Counted from the first letter of the stretch, positions 16,242-24,313 are shown. The stretch is 64,000 nucleotides of DNA from Halobacteriovorax marinus (GCA_002163155.1 MAAO01000007.1:124001-188000); one strand, 5' to 3'. Notes: generated from the letters alone by a model not told the origin. A program made the numbers and translations.

Positions 16242-16919
16242 ATGCATATAATTTTAATAGTAATTTTCTTTGTTATCTTTCTCTATGGCCCTGGGTGGCT
16301 GGCACGAAGAACCATTGCTAAAAATCGATCAATCACACTAGATAATCATACCGGAGCAGAGTTTGCTCAGCTGTTACTTGCTAAAAACCAAATCACAGGT
16401 GTCAAAGTCCTACAAACTGAAATGGGGGATCATTATGATCCAATAGGTAAGAGTGTTAATTTGGGCCTTGAAAACTATAACGGCAAGGACCTTTCTTCAT
16501 TGGTTATTGCCAGCCACGAAGTCGGTCATGCTGTACAAGATCATCTAAAGTTTAAGCCACTGGCCACTAGAACAGCGCTGGTTAAATGTGCGATGAAGGT
16601 TGAGCGTTTTGGGCCATTCTTAATGTACGCTACACCTCTTTTGGGACTCTTCACGCGCTCTCCCAGACTCAGTCTTATAAGTTTTCTCTTAGCTTTATTA
16701 ATTATGGGGACAAGTCTTGTGGTGAACTTAGTCACTTTGCCGGTAGAGTTAGACGCCAGTTTTTCGCGTGCTATGCCGATGCTTAAAGAAGAAAAATTTG
16801 GTGACAAGCATCTTGAGTCTGCCCGTGGCATTCTTTGGGCCTGTGCCCTGACTTATTTCGCGGCTTCTTTAACTAGTCTATTAAATGTCTACCGTTGGTT
16901 TCGAGTCATCAGGAAATAG
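16242..16919 (+). CDS. YugP-type neutral zinc metallopeptidase, membrane-bound
   Basis: 225 residues. An N-terminal hydrophobic segment (residues 1-17) precedes VIASHEVGHAVQDH (about residue 88), the HEXXH zinc motif of the YugP/Zn_peptidase_2 family. Three further hydrophobic segments include MYATPLLGLF, LLALLIMGTSLVVNLVTLP and YFAASLTSLLNVY; LPVELDASFSRAM after the second segment matches the family's third-ligand region (E in VELDAS). Predicted inner-membrane peptidase; substrate unknown. It follows another metallopeptidase by 60 bases. Confidence 0.8.
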   Translation: MHIILIVIFFVIFLYGPGWLARRTIAKNRSITLDNHTGAEFAQLLLAKNQITGVKVLQTEMGDHYDPIGKSVNLGLENYNGKDLSSLVIASHEVGHAVQDHLKFKPLATRTALVKCAMKVERFGPFLMYATPLLGLFTRSPRLSLISFLLALLIMGTSLVVNLVTLPVELDASFSRAMPMLKEEKFGDKHLESARGILWACALTYFAASLTSLLNVYRWFRVIRK

Positions 16920-16940
16920 CATTCCAATACATTTTTAGTC

Positions 16941-17010
16941 ATCTGTAGTTACTTTGAACAATCACTTAGTAATATAAATTAGTTACGAAACTTCCACCAC
17001 CTCCACGATG
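16941..17010 (+). repeat. Dispersed tmRNA-3'-end-like scar
   Basis: CTGTAGTTACTTTGAACAAT at the start, GTTACGAAAC then TTCCACCACCTCCACGA at the end (16982-17008). The end parallels a T loop (GTTCGA), T-stem strand and CCTCCACCA of tmRNA with small insertions. The remaining spacer to 17179 has no gene; GGTTCGAGTCC near 17096 is an isolated T-arm-like sequence. Confidence 0.45.
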
Positions 17011-17179
17011 ATAAGTAGTGATCTACTATGATATGAAATGGTGGCAAATAGTCTGGTAATAAACATATATTTTTCAAGATCCTCGCCAACTACAGGTTCG
17101 AGTCCTTGTCTTTAAGGTATATGTTCTTGTTAAGATATAACTTGTTGAATTTACATTGCATGGCAATTTTGTGTCCAAT

Positions 17180-17200
17180 AACTATGAATTAATCATAGTT
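17180..17200. promoter_or_regulatory. Operator palindrome 1 of second AbiE locus
   Basis: AACTATG-AATTAAT-CATAGTT, a perfect 7-base inverted repeat. An identical pair of arms recurs at 17233-17253, 53 bases on, consistent with co-operative binding by the AbiEi protein encoded at 17266. Confidence 0.65.
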
Positions 17201-17232
17201 ATTGGCTAAAGTTGTCAGTAATTATGGACGAA

Positions 17233-17253
17233 AACTATGGTATAATCATAGTT
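17233..17253. promoter_or_regulatory. Operator palindrome 2 containing an extended -10
   Basis: AACTATG-GTATAAT-CATAGTT. The spacer plus left arm creates TGGTATAAT, an extended -10 promoter element, so repressor binding would cover the promoter itself. The AbiEi ATG follows 12 bases later behind TGGAGGG. Confidence 0.65.
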
Positions 17254-17265
17254 ACTGGAGGGAAT

Positions 17266-17913
17266 ATGAGCAGTACATTCTTAAATACTATTCAAAACTC
17301 ACTTAAATTTTCTTTATTCACTGATCAAGATTTAAGGATTCTTTTCCCAAAGAAAGAGTCTTCAGCAATCCACAATTCACTTTCATATCACCTAAAAAAA
17401 AATAATCTTGAGAGATATAAAAGAGGGCTTTACTCGTTAGTAAGCAGACATAAAGATGAGACTTTCTCAAAGTTTAAGTTGGCCAATAAGCTTTCTTATG
17501 AAAGTTATGTCTCTTTTGAATCAGCACTTTCACACCACGGTATGATTCCTGAGGCAGTATATGAAGTTACTTCAGCATGCTTTAGACAAAAGAATAGGGT
17601 GTTTAAGAATACTATGGGGGTATTTAGCTTTAGAGCATCCCCAGTTAGGCCATTCTTTCTCGGAGTTGAGAAGGATGAGGTTACAGGAGCATTAATTGCT
17701 AATCCCGTAAGAGCGATCTTTGATCTTATTTGTGCGAGAAGAAAAATGTACGAAAATGTAAATGAACTAGAAAGTGATTTTAGATTAGACTTAGTTGAAT
17801 TAAAAGATGTTTTAAAAAAATATGAAGCAAGTGAGATTTTAAAACTAGGGAAGTTGTACAAGAAAAGAACGACAGAGAATTTTGCAAACATTTTAGTGAG
17901 AGATTTAATGTGA
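17266..17913 (+). CDS. AbiEi-family antitoxin (second, distinct locus)
   Basis: 215 residues from ATG 17266 (GGAGGG upstream); a longer start at 17212 would include the operator. N terminus: LFTDQDLRILFPKKESSAIHNSLSYHLKKNNLERYKRGLYSL, the winged-helix of AbiEi proteins, then SYVSFESALSHHGMIPEAVYEVTSA and a later ANPVRAIFDLICAR, both hallmark regions. It overlaps the nucleotidyltransferase gene by four bases. It is only distantly similar to the AbiEi protein at 12101, so the two loci were acquired separately. Confidence 0.78.
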   Translation: MSSTFLNTIQNSLKFSLFTDQDLRILFPKKESSAIHNSLSYHLKKNNLERYKRGLYSLVSRHKDETFSKFKLANKLSYESYVSFESALSHHGMIPEAVYEVTSACFRQKNRVFKNTMGVFSFRASPVRPFFLGVEKDEVTGALIANPVRAIFDLICARRKMYENVNELESDFRLDLVELKDVLKKYEASEILKLGKLYKKRTTENFANILVRDLM

Positions 17914-18758
17914 AAGATTTAATTCAGAGTAGACTTGAAACAAAATATAATATTAAAAACGCTGAAGATGAACTAAACGCTCTGAAAGAAATTACACAAG
18001 AGATTGCACTCTATTCTTTAAAAAGGGCTGGCTTCTTTGAAAAAGCATGCTTTTTAGGTGGAACTTGCTTGAGAATAGTTCATTCATTAGATCGTTTTTC
18101 TGAAGACTTGGATTTTTCCACAAGAGAAGTAGATAGAGATTTTAAGCTTGATACTTACTTAGAAAAAGTTATGGATATCATGAATCCTTATGGCTATGAC
18201 TTAGATGTTAATGATAATGATCTTGATGGAAAATCTGTACAATCAAGATTTCTAAAAGATGACTCAATTAAAAAGGTCTTAACTTTTAAATATAAACAAG
18301 ACATGCGGCAAAAGATTAAAATTAAAGTAGAAATTGATACCGAACCTCCAGCTGGAGCAGTAGAGAAACCGGAATTCATTGATTTTCCAGATGAATTTCA
18401 AATTATGGCCTATGACATTCCAAGCCTAATGTCTGGGAAAATGCATGCATTGCTATGTCGAGATTATGATAAAGGTCGAGATTGGTATGACTTTGCATGG
18501 TATGTAAAAAATGGAATCAAGCCTAACCAAACTCTACTTAGCAATGCTTTAAAACAAATGGGGCCATGGAAAGATCAAGATATCAATATTAATTCTGAAT
18601 TTATAAATAAAATTCTTACTGACAAGATAAACTCTTTAAACTGGAATGAAATAAGAGAAGATGTCAGGATGTTTTTAAGCATTGAAAAAGCTGAGTCTTT
18701 AGAATTATGGAGTAAGGATTTTTTCATAAGTAAGGTAAGGAAATTGCAATTAACATAA
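17910..18758 (+). CDS. AbiEii-family nucleotidyltransferase toxin (second locus)
   Basis: 282 residues from GTG 17910 in an ATGTGA overlap. Motif I FLGGTCLRIVH (about residue 49) and RFSEDLDFST (about 65) give the GG...DLD nucleotidyltransferase signature; KIKVEIDTEP (about 137) supplies the third acidic strand, and KMHALLCRDYDKGRDWYDFAWY is the conserved AbiEii C-terminal signature. All key residues appear intact. Expected activity is nucleotide transfer to an RNA acceptor, restrained by the AbiEi partner. Confidence 0.82.
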   Translation: MKDLIQSRLETKYNIKNAEDELNALKEITQEIALYSLKRAGFFEKACFLGGTCLRIVHSLDRFSEDLDFSTREVDRDFKLDTYLEKVMDIMNPYGYDLDVNDNDLDGKSVQSRFLKDDSIKKVLTFKYKQDMRQKIKIKVEIDTEPPAGAVEKPEFIDFPDEFQIMAYDIPSLMSGKMHALLCRDYDKGRDWYDFAWYVKNGIKPNQTLLSNALKQMGPWKDQDININSEFINKILTDKINSLNWNEIREDVRMFLSIEKAESLELWSKDFFISKVRKLQLT

Positions 18759-18820
18759 AGGTTTTATTCTCTTTAGTTTCCCGTTAACAATAAATTATTA
18801 AAATACTGAATGCGAAATCT

Positions 18821-18905
18821 AGCATTTGTAGTACTTTGTAGTTATTTTCAAAGTTCAATCAACAATATTAACTAGGTACAAGTTCACCACCACCTCCTCC
18901 ACAAA
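18821..18905 (+). repeat. Dispersed tmRNA-3'-end-like scar
   Basis: AGCATTTGTAGTACTTTGTA at the start strongly resembles the tmRNA segment that precedes the conserved GGACGCGGG (E. coli has GCATGTAGTACC). It ends TTCACCACCACCTCCTCCAC. TAACTAGG at 18869-18876 has an inverted partner CCTAGTTA near 18926. No gene lies in 18759-18993. Confidence 0.5.
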
Positions 18906-18993
18906 TGATTTACCGCGCCGTTGCCTAGTTATACTTTTCAAATAGAGAGCTCTAGTTATATAAATATCAAAACTAACTTACTAAGAGAATTTA

Positions 18994-20148
18994 ATGAGCA
19001 AAGAAACTTTTTTAATGAAAGATAGTATAAATCCAAAAGTTGTTAAAGAACTCAGTTTAAGAATAAAGAAACATTATAAAAATTTTGAGGATGTACAATT
19101 CTCTAAAGTAATTATTAAAGATCTTAAAAAATTAGAACTCAAAGAAAGAGTTTATTTAGTTTCGCAATCACTACATAAGTATCTTCCTTCAGACTTTAAG
19201 AAATCAGTTTCAATATTAATAAAATCCTTACCTGAAGCACTTCCTAATAATAGCAAAGAGATTGAGGGGTATGGTGAAAGCAAGTTAAAAAGTCTTCATG
19301 GCTTTATAATGATTTCAATTACTAATTATGTTTCTGAATTTGGAATAGATGACTTTAAAACTTCGATGGATGCTCTTTATATTATGACAAGTCGATTCTC
19401 AGCAGAAGAGGCCGCAAGATACTTTATCAAAGAGTACCCAAAAGAGACTTTAAAGCTATATAAAAAATGGAGCAAAGACAAAGATATGCATGTAAGAAGG
19501 CTTGTTACAGAGTCTACCAGGCCAAGACTTCCATGGACTATGCAATTGCCTCGCTTTATAGATGATCCAACTCCGGTACTACCTTTATTAGAAAGTTTAA
19601 AAAACGACAAAGAGCTGTATGTTAGAAGATCTATTGCAAATAATTTAAATGATATCTCAAAAGATAACCCCCAAATTGTTATACGGATTTTAGAAGAATG
19701 GAATAAAGATAGGTCTAGCAATATGCAGTGGCTTATTAAACATGCTCTTAGAACGCTAATTAAACAGGGAAATACTGAAGCGCTCAAAATATTAGGGTTT
19801 AATAAGAATTTTAAGGCCACAGTAAAAAGTTTAAGACTGGATGACAGTAAAGTAAAACTTGGTAGTTCTTTAAACTTTGGGGTTGAAGTTGAGTCTACTA
19901 GTAATCAGGAGCAATGGTTAATGATTGATTATGTGATTCATCACATGAAGGCCAATGGAAAGCTCACTCCGAAAGTTTTTAAACTAAGAAAAGTAAAAAT
20001 TAAAGCTGGAGAAAAGATTGTTTTTTCAAAAAAACATTCTATTAAGGAAATTTCTACTAGAAAGTATTACTCAGGAGAGCATCAAGTTCAATTAATGATA
20101 AACGGAAACCTTTATCCCAAAGTTAAGTTTGAGTTAAATTGTAAATAA
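18994..20148 (+). CDS. alkC: AlkC-type DNA alkylation repair glycosylase
   Basis: 384 residues. The first 275 form HEAT-like helical repeats with the AlkC/AlkD pattern, notably SAEEAARYFIKEYPKETLKLYKKWSKDKDMHVRRLVTESTRPRLPW and ELYVRRSIANNLNDISKDNP. The last 110 residues (TVKSLRLDDSKVKLGSSLNFGVEVEST onward) are a beta-sandwich Ig-like domain, as found in some AlkC proteins. The family excises cationic N-alkylpurines such as 3-methyladenine without base flipping. It appears as a lone cargo gene between two repeat scars, followed by a TfoX-N gene. Confidence 0.82.
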   Translation: MSKETFLMKDSINPKVVKELSLRIKKHYKNFEDVQFSKVIIKDLKKLELKERVYLVSQSLHKYLPSDFKKSVSILIKSLPEALPNNSKEIEGYGESKLKSLHGFIMISITNYVSEFGIDDFKTSMDALYIMTSRFSAEEAARYFIKEYPKETLKLYKKWSKDKDMHVRRLVTESTRPRLPWTMQLPRFIDDPTPVLPLLESLKNDKELYVRRSIANNLNDISKDNPQIVIRILEEWNKDRSSNMQWLIKHALRTLIKQGNTEALKILGFNKNFKATVKSLRLDDSKVKLGSSLNFGVEVESTSNQEQWLMIDYVIHHMKANGKLTPKVFKLRKVKIKAGEKIVFSKKHSIKEISTRKYYSGEHQVQLMINGNLYPKVKFELNCK

Positions 20149-20181
20149 TCTCTCAGTACTATTAAACATAAATGTATAACT

Positions 20182-20535
20182 ATGAAACCAAATCTTAAAA
20201 ATAAATATTTAGAGAAAATTCAAGGCATTGTATTTGATGCACGTCCAAGACTATCTTCTTCCTCTCATCAGTTAGAGTTTAAAAATTGTTTCGGTGCTGT
20301 TGCAGGATATCTAGACAATCAAATATTTATCACTTGTGGAAAGTTTGGATTAGCTCTAAGACTTCCTCCAAAATCACTTGATAAACTGTTTGAGCAAAGA
20401 GGCGTTAAGACTCTTAAATACTTTAAGAATGGTCACATAAAAAAAGAATATGCAGTCATACCAAAGTATCTTTTAGAAGATAAAATCGGGTTCAAAAAGT
20501 TAATAGATAAGAGCATTTTGTTTGCAAAAAAATAA
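20182..20535 (+). CDS. TfoX/Sxy N-terminal domain protein
   Basis: 117 residues. FKNCFGAVAGYLDNQIFITCGKFGLALRLPPKSLDKLF followed by a C-terminal helix (DKIGFKKLIDKSILFAKK) fits the TfoX_N fold, including the conserved F-G-x-x-A and L-R-L-P-P. Only the N-terminal domain is present, as in many stand-alone family members, so a competence role cannot be assumed. It is 33 bases after alkC on the same strand. Confidence 0.7.
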   Translation: MKPNLKNKYLEKIQGIVFDARPRLSSSSHQLEFKNCFGAVAGYLDNQIFITCGKFGLALRLPPKSLDKLFEQRGVKTLKYFKNGHIKKEYAVIPKYLLEDKIGFKKLIDKSILFAKK

Positions 20536-20548
20536 GGTGTTTTACTAT

Positions 20549-20614
20549 TCTGCAGTACTTTTCAAAATTTATTCAATAGTTACTTTAACTTACGGAGATC
20601 CCACCATCTCTGCC
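20549..20614 (+). repeat. Dispersed tmRNA-3'-end-like scar
   Basis: CTGCAGTACTTTTCAAAATT, then ACTTACGGAGAT and CCCACCATCTCTGCCATTCG. GAGAT-CCCACC-ATCTC forms a short hairpin. The ending CCATCTCTGCCA resembles a degenerate acceptor strand plus CCA. It separates TfoX-N from the MarR promoter. Confidence 0.4.
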
Positions 20615-20670
20615 ATTCGCCTGTAATCGCACTACAAGAACAGCATCAGCTTGGGGGAGAGGAAATTGTC

Positions 20671-20705
20671 TTGACAATGATTGACTAGTCATGTATTGTT
20701 TCTCT
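20671..20705 (+). promoter_or_regulatory. MarR promoter overlapped by operator palindrome; leaderless start
   Basis: TTGACA (20671-20676), 18-base spacer, TATTGT (20695-20700). A palindrome centred on ACTAGT (20675-20698, with TGACTAGTCA in its middle) covers the whole promoter, fitting MarR autorepression. The ATG at 20706 is five bases after the -10, so the message would have no leader. Confidence 0.6.
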
Positions 20706-21149
20706 ATGAGCTTCCTATGTGAATTTGACCGAGTACATTCAAGGTTTCAACTAATGCTTGAGCAAAGTCTTAAGAGGTGGGGAATAACATCTTCCCAGTT
20801 TCGAATATTAAATACTTTGGCCAAAAATGAAAAATTACAGCCAAAAGAATTGGCGCAGATATTAGAAGTTGATATAGCGGCCTCATCAAGACTAATTGAT
20901 AGGCTTGTAGCAAAAGAGATGGTGGATAGAATCCGATGTGAAAATGATCGCAGAGTGTGTTTCGTTACTATTGCGGCAAAGTTTCAAAAGGAAATTTTAA
21001 GTATCATTGAGCATGAAAAACGAGTGGAAGAGTTTTTTCTTGAAGGGATTTCAAAAAAACATCGAGAAAGTTTTAAATCAGCAATAAGTGAATTATCAAA
21101 ACAAAAAAAATACCGCTCTGGTGAGAAGGGGCAATCAGTGATTTTTTAA
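20706..21149 (+). CDS. MarR-family transcriptional regulator
   Basis: 147 residues from ATG 20706; the upstream ATG at 20691 lies inside the promoter and operator. The winged helix is clear: WGITSSQFRILNTLAKNEKLQPKELAQILEVDIAASSRLIDRLVAKEMVDRIRCENDRRVCFVTI, with the D-R-R wing. Thioredoxin follows 29 bases later on the same strand. A cysteine in ENDRRVCFV and another in RIRC could make it redox-responsive, but this is speculation. Confidence 0.85.
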   Translation: MSFLCEFDRVHSRFQLMLEQSLKRWGITSSQFRILNTLAKNEKLQPKELAQILEVDIAASSRLIDRLVAKEMVDRIRCENDRRVCFVTIAAKFQKEILSIIEHEKRVEEFFLEGISKKHRESFKSAISELSKQKKYRSGEKGQSVIF

Positions 21150-21178
21150 ATATAAAATCACAATCAAAAGGATAAAAT

Positions 21179-21499
21179 ATGACAACTTTACACACAGTTA
21201 CAAGTGCAGACTTTAATGAAAAAGTTCTACTTTCAAATAAAACAGTATTAGTTGATTTCTATGCTGATTGGTGTGGACCTTGTAAAGCTTTGGCCCCAAC
21301 GCTAAACGAAATAGCTAATGAGCAAAGCGAAGCAACAACAATTGTTAAAGTTGATGTAGATGCATCTCAAGATCTTGCTGCAAAATATGGAGTTAGAGGT
21401 ATGCCAACTATGTTAATTTTTAAAGACGGTGAAATCAAAGGAACTCTTGTAGGTAATCAACCAAAACAAACTATCCTTAGCAGTCTTTCACAGGCCTAG
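21179..21499 (+). CDS. trxA: Thioredoxin
   Basis: 106 residues, the usual length. Active site FYADWCGPCKALAP (about residues 27-40), the buried KVDVDAS, cis-proline loop VRGMPTMLIFKDG and VGNQPK. It reduces protein disulfides in the cytoplasm with thioredoxin reductase, which is not encoded here. AAGGATAAA precedes the ATG. Probably a second, accessory thioredoxin under control of the MarR protein just upstream. Confidence 0.92.
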   Translation: MTTLHTVTSADFNEKVLLSNKTVLVDFYADWCGPCKALAPTLNEIANEQSEATTIVKVDVDASQDLAAKYGVRGMPTMLIFKDGEIKGTLVGNQPKQTILSSLSQA

Positions 21500-21509
21500 C
21501 TTATTGTTT

Positions 21510-21537
21510 TAGATGATGAGTTTTATCTCATCATCTA
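21510..21537 (+). terminator. Strong hairpin after thioredoxin gene
   Basis: TAGATGATGAG-TTTTAT-CTCATCATCTA, an 11-bp perfect stem with a six-base loop, 11 bases after the stop. There is no U-tract behind it on either strand (CCCATAG follows), so it is a poor intrinsic terminator by rule but may stabilise the 3' end. Confidence 0.5.
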
Positions 21538-21560
21538 CCCATAGCGGACTTCAAGTATTG

Positions 21561-21620
21561 CTAGTTTCGTTGCTATATAGAGAAACTAGAAATGATTTGT
21601 TGAGAATCACATCTCCACCA
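21561..21620 (+). repeat. Dispersed repeat copy 3 (tmRNA-3'-end-like scar)
   Basis: Starts with the palindrome CTAGTTTC...GAAACTAG (21561-21589), continues AATGATTTGTTGAGAATC and ends CATCTCCACCA (21610-21620), which would pair with a GGGGATG tmRNA 5' end like that seen at 14297. Nearly identical to 8600-8655. Confidence 0.55.
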
Positions 21621-21668
21621 CCACAATGATCTATAATCCAAGGTTGTATTGGAAGTCTTAAGAATACA

Positions 21669-22577
21669 TTAGGAGTTTCTATATTTCTTAGGTGGCAGTC
21701 CCTTTAGACTTTTAAAGATTCTAGAAAATGAATACTCCGATTCATAACCCACTTCCATAGATATTTCAGCCACAGATCTATCTGACTCCAATAGTAGTTT
21801 TGCTGCGAGATCGATTCTCCATTTTGATAAGTAGCCCATAGGTGATTCTCCAACAACTTGAGAGAACTTTCTTGAAAATGATGTTTTAGACATTCCTACA
21901 AGACTTGATAGCTCATCTAGTGTCCACTTCTTCGCGGGACTGTTATGTAGAAGAGACAAACTTTTCCCAATCTTCTCATCAGCGATTGCGGCAAGCCAAC
22001 CTTTTGAATTGCCGGCATCTTGTTGCACCCAATACCTCAAAATGTAGACGAGTAAAATATCAATAAGCCTTTTTTGAACAATCAAATGGCCGATGTCATC
22101 ATCCATATCTTCTTCAATAATGAGACGAATTATATTTGCGAGCTTGGGATTCTTAATAGACTCTTCGGCCGAGATATAAATGAAGGACGGTAATTGATTA
22201 AAGAGTGGAAGATTTATATTTTGTTGTAATTGATAGGAACCACAAAACAAATATGTTGGATCAGAGTCTACAATATTTCGCTTTTCCATCTCCTTAATCG
22301 TTGTGTGGTAATTATCAGACTTAGATGTCGGTGATTGCAGTAATTCATAATCACCAACTTTTGAAATAAAGATCAAATCACCTTGAGACAACTTTATAGG
22401 TGCTTGTTGACTCTCATGCTTAAACCAACAAGAGCCTTTCCTTACTATATGGAACATGGAGCGATCTTCGGAGGGAAAGCTTAGGCCCCATTCTCCTGCT
22501 AATTTTGGTCGACTTACAATGCGACTTCCAAGGGAGCCAATAGTTAAGAAACTAGTTAATACGTCAGAATTTTTCAT
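21669..22577 (-). CDS. AraC-family transcriptional regulator with cupin sensor
   Basis: 302 residues from ATG 22577 (AGGA upstream). N-terminal cupin: FHIVRKGSCWFKHESQQAPIKLSQGDLIFISKVGDYELL, the AraC-binding type 6 pattern. The C-terminal double helix-turn-helix, WTLDELSSLVGMSKTSFSRKFSQVVGESPMGYLSKWRIDLAAKLL then VAEISMEVGYESEYSFSRIFKSLKGLPPKKYR, is complete. It is divergent from a DUF1330-like gene and probably activates it. Note that the frame ends only 49 bases from a repeat scar. Confidence 0.88.
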   Translation of the reverse strand: MKNSDVLTSFLTIGSLGSRIVSRPKLAGEWGLSFPSEDRSMFHIVRKGSCWFKHESQQAPIKLSQGDLIFISKVGDYELLQSPTSKSDNYHTTIKEMEKRNIVDSDPTYLFCGSYQLQQNINLPLFNQLPSFIYISAEESIKNPKLANIIRLIIEEDMDDDIGHLIVQKRLIDILLVYILRYWVQQDAGNSKGWLAAIADEKIGKSLSLLHNSPAKKWTLDELSSLVGMSKTSFSRKFSQVVGESPMGYLSKWRIDLAAKLLLESDRSVAEISMEVGYESEYSFSRIFKSLKGLPPKKYRNS

Positions 22578-22720
22578 ATTCCTATAATAGGACCTATTTA
22601 CAAATAGTTCAACCATTTGGAGTGATAGGATAAAAACTAGGCCCAATACATCATTCCTGAAATGGTAATACCTGTTACTTTGGAGATACCAGAAAATTGG
22701 ATATCACAAGGAGACCAGAT

Positions 22721-23311
22721 ATGTCCGAAAATTTAATTACATTACAAAAAGATAGAGTCATAGAGATTGCCTTCGCATCAGTGAAAGATGGTGGTGAAGA
22801 AGCTCTATTTACAAATTACTTCCCCAATGTCATGCCCATTTTGACCAAGTATGGTGGTGCGCCGATTAAATCACTAAAGGTTACCAAGACGCTAATTGAT
22901 AGAAATGCAAACCCACAGATGATTAGCATTTTTGGCTGGGATAGCTTGGCTTCTTTTGATGGACTTCATAATGATGAAGAATTCAAAGAACTCGTACCTA
23001 TAAGAGATTCAGCATTAGATTATTTGAATAATAAGAATTTCTTTAAAGTGGACAGAAAAACAACAGTCGAGTTAAAGGCTGACTCAAGATATGACTTGAT
23101 TAGACTTACTAATGAGTCACAGATAAATAAATTTAAAAAAGTACTATCAGAAAAATACCAGGACACATTACGAGTAGAGTTAACGGCATTTTCTAATGAA
23201 ATTGATCAGTTCTTTATTCTAGAGATTGGTAATGAAGAGCTTAAAATTGAGTTTAACAAAGTCCTTAAAGATTTGGAGATAGAATCTCATCATCAATTTG
23301 TACTAGCATAA
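22721..23311 (+). CDS. DUF1330-like dimeric alpha-beta barrel protein
   Basis: 196 residues from ATG 22721 (AAGGAG upstream). EIAFASVKDGGEEALFTNYFPNVMPILTKYGGAPIKSLKV and ISIFGWDSLASFDGLHNDEEFKELVPIRDSALDYL fit the ferredoxin-like barrel of DUF1330/EthD-type proteins, with a second weaker half after residue 115 (a possible internal duplication). Cytoplasmic: no signal peptide. A lipoprotein version follows 24 bases downstream, and an AraC regulator is divergent. Substrate unknown. Confidence 0.6.
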   Translation: MSENLITLQKDRVIEIAFASVKDGGEEALFTNYFPNVMPILTKYGGAPIKSLKVTKTLIDRNANPQMISIFGWDSLASFDGLHNDEEFKELVPIRDSALDYLNNKNFFKVDRKTTVELKADSRYDLIRLTNESQINKFKKVLSEKYQDTLRVELTAFSNEIDQFFILEIGNEELKIEFNKVLKDLEIESHHQFVLA

Positions 23312-23335
23312 TGATATTCTAAACAGGAGATACTA

Positions 23336-24124
23336 ATGAAAATAAATATTAAAAAAATACTAACCCAAGTATCAATACTCACATTGACCTTTATTGTAGT
23401 GGCCTGCTCTTCAACAACAGGCCCTACAGCTAAAGTAAATGATGAAGGTGAACTCAAAAAGGCCATTATAAATTTAAAGAAAGGCAAAGTTTACGAACTA
23501 ACCTATGCCTCATTAAAAAAAGGTGGAATGAAAGTATTAAAAAATAAATACTTTCCAAAGGCCATGCCTATTGTTGGTGAATATGGTGGCAAAATGCTAG
23601 GGATGTTTAAAGTGGTAGCTAATACAGGTGGAAAGATGAAAACACCGCAAGTTATTGCACTATTCGAGTGGGAAAGTATAAAGCAGATGAAAAATCTTCA
23701 TAATGATTCTCGTATGGGTCCTCTAGGTAAAATTCGCGACGGACAGATTATATTTTTTAGACAGAGTTATTATTCAGTAAAGCAGGATAAAGAAATAACT
23801 TTTAGAAGTGATAAGACTTATGAATTTTTTAATGCATGGTTAAGACCTAATGAACAAGACTCTTTAGACAAGTACTTTGTTGTGTCATTAGATGCAAAAA
23901 AGCGTCATGGTCCACCGATATTTCGAGCAAGTTTATCTCCATTTAAAACATCTTTACAGGGGAAGCATATACTAAAACCTCATATGGCAGGAATAGTTGA
24001 ATGGCCCGATACACAAACTTACTATGATCTAATAAAGGATGAAGAGTTTGCCACAAAAGCTCAACCTCTTCTGGATAGAGCGGTTTATCGATTAGATATG
24101 CTTCATACAAAGTTTGTCTTTTAA
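23336..24124 (+). CDS. DUF1330-like lipoprotein
   Basis: 262 residues with a lipoprotein signal (hydrophobic ILTLTFIVV then lipobox VVAC, Cys about 24). The mature part contains two copies of the same barrel pattern as the previous gene: VYELTYASLKKGGMKVLKNKYFPKAMPIVGEYGG with ALFEWESIKQMKNLHNDSRMGPL, and a later AGIVEWPDTQTYYDLIKDEEFATKAQPLLDRAVYRLD. So a cytoplasmic and a membrane-anchored relative sit in one operon. AGGAG lies upstream. Possibly handles a small hydrophobic ligand on both sides of the membrane; inference. Confidence 0.65.
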   Translation: MKINIKKILTQVSILTLTFIVVACSSTTGPTAKVNDEGELKKAIINLKKGKVYELTYASLKKGGMKVLKNKYFPKAMPIVGEYGGKMLGMFKVVANTGGKMKTPQVIALFEWESIKQMKNLHNDSRMGPLGKIRDGQIIFFRQSYYSVKQDKEITFRSDKTYEFFNAWLRPNEQDSLDKYFVVSLDAKKRHGPPIFRASLSPFKTSLQGKHILKPHMAGIVEWPDTQTYYDLIKDEEFATKAQPLLDRAVYRLDMLHTKFVF

Positions 24125-24250
24125 TAAAGTTCAAACCGTATCCGTTTACTCTCTCGAATCGAATTAAGTGCCATGCTCTTTGTGTTGCATATGCGTAACC
24201 AAAAATGCCTGGCACTTATTTCATTCCTTTATTTCAAAGAAGAAATCCAG

Positions 24251-24310
24251 GCCTGTACTACTTTGTAGTGACTAGCAAATATCACTCAATAATTTCAGTG
24301 AGTGATCCCT
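24251..24310 (+). repeat. Degenerate repeat scar next to truncated hydrolase gene
   Basis: CCTGTACTACTTTGTAGTGA matches the starts of the copies at 16941 and 18821; the CCA-like end is replaced by GTGAGTGATCCC. ACTCA/TGAGT arms are present. Spacer 24125-24313 also contains AAGTGCC/GGCACTT inverted arms (about 24168-24219). Confidence 0.35.
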
Positions 24311-24313
24311 AGT

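Noticed and set aside
17060..17120. tRNA gene around GGTTCGAGTCC (about 17096)
   Set aside because: Only a T-loop-like string is present; its flanks do not form a five-base stem and there is no matching acceptor, D or anticodon arm.
21510..21537. Riboswitch or attenuator at the thioredoxin 3' end
   Set aside because: A simple hairpin after a stop codon with no downstream gene on the same strand; nothing suggests ligand binding.
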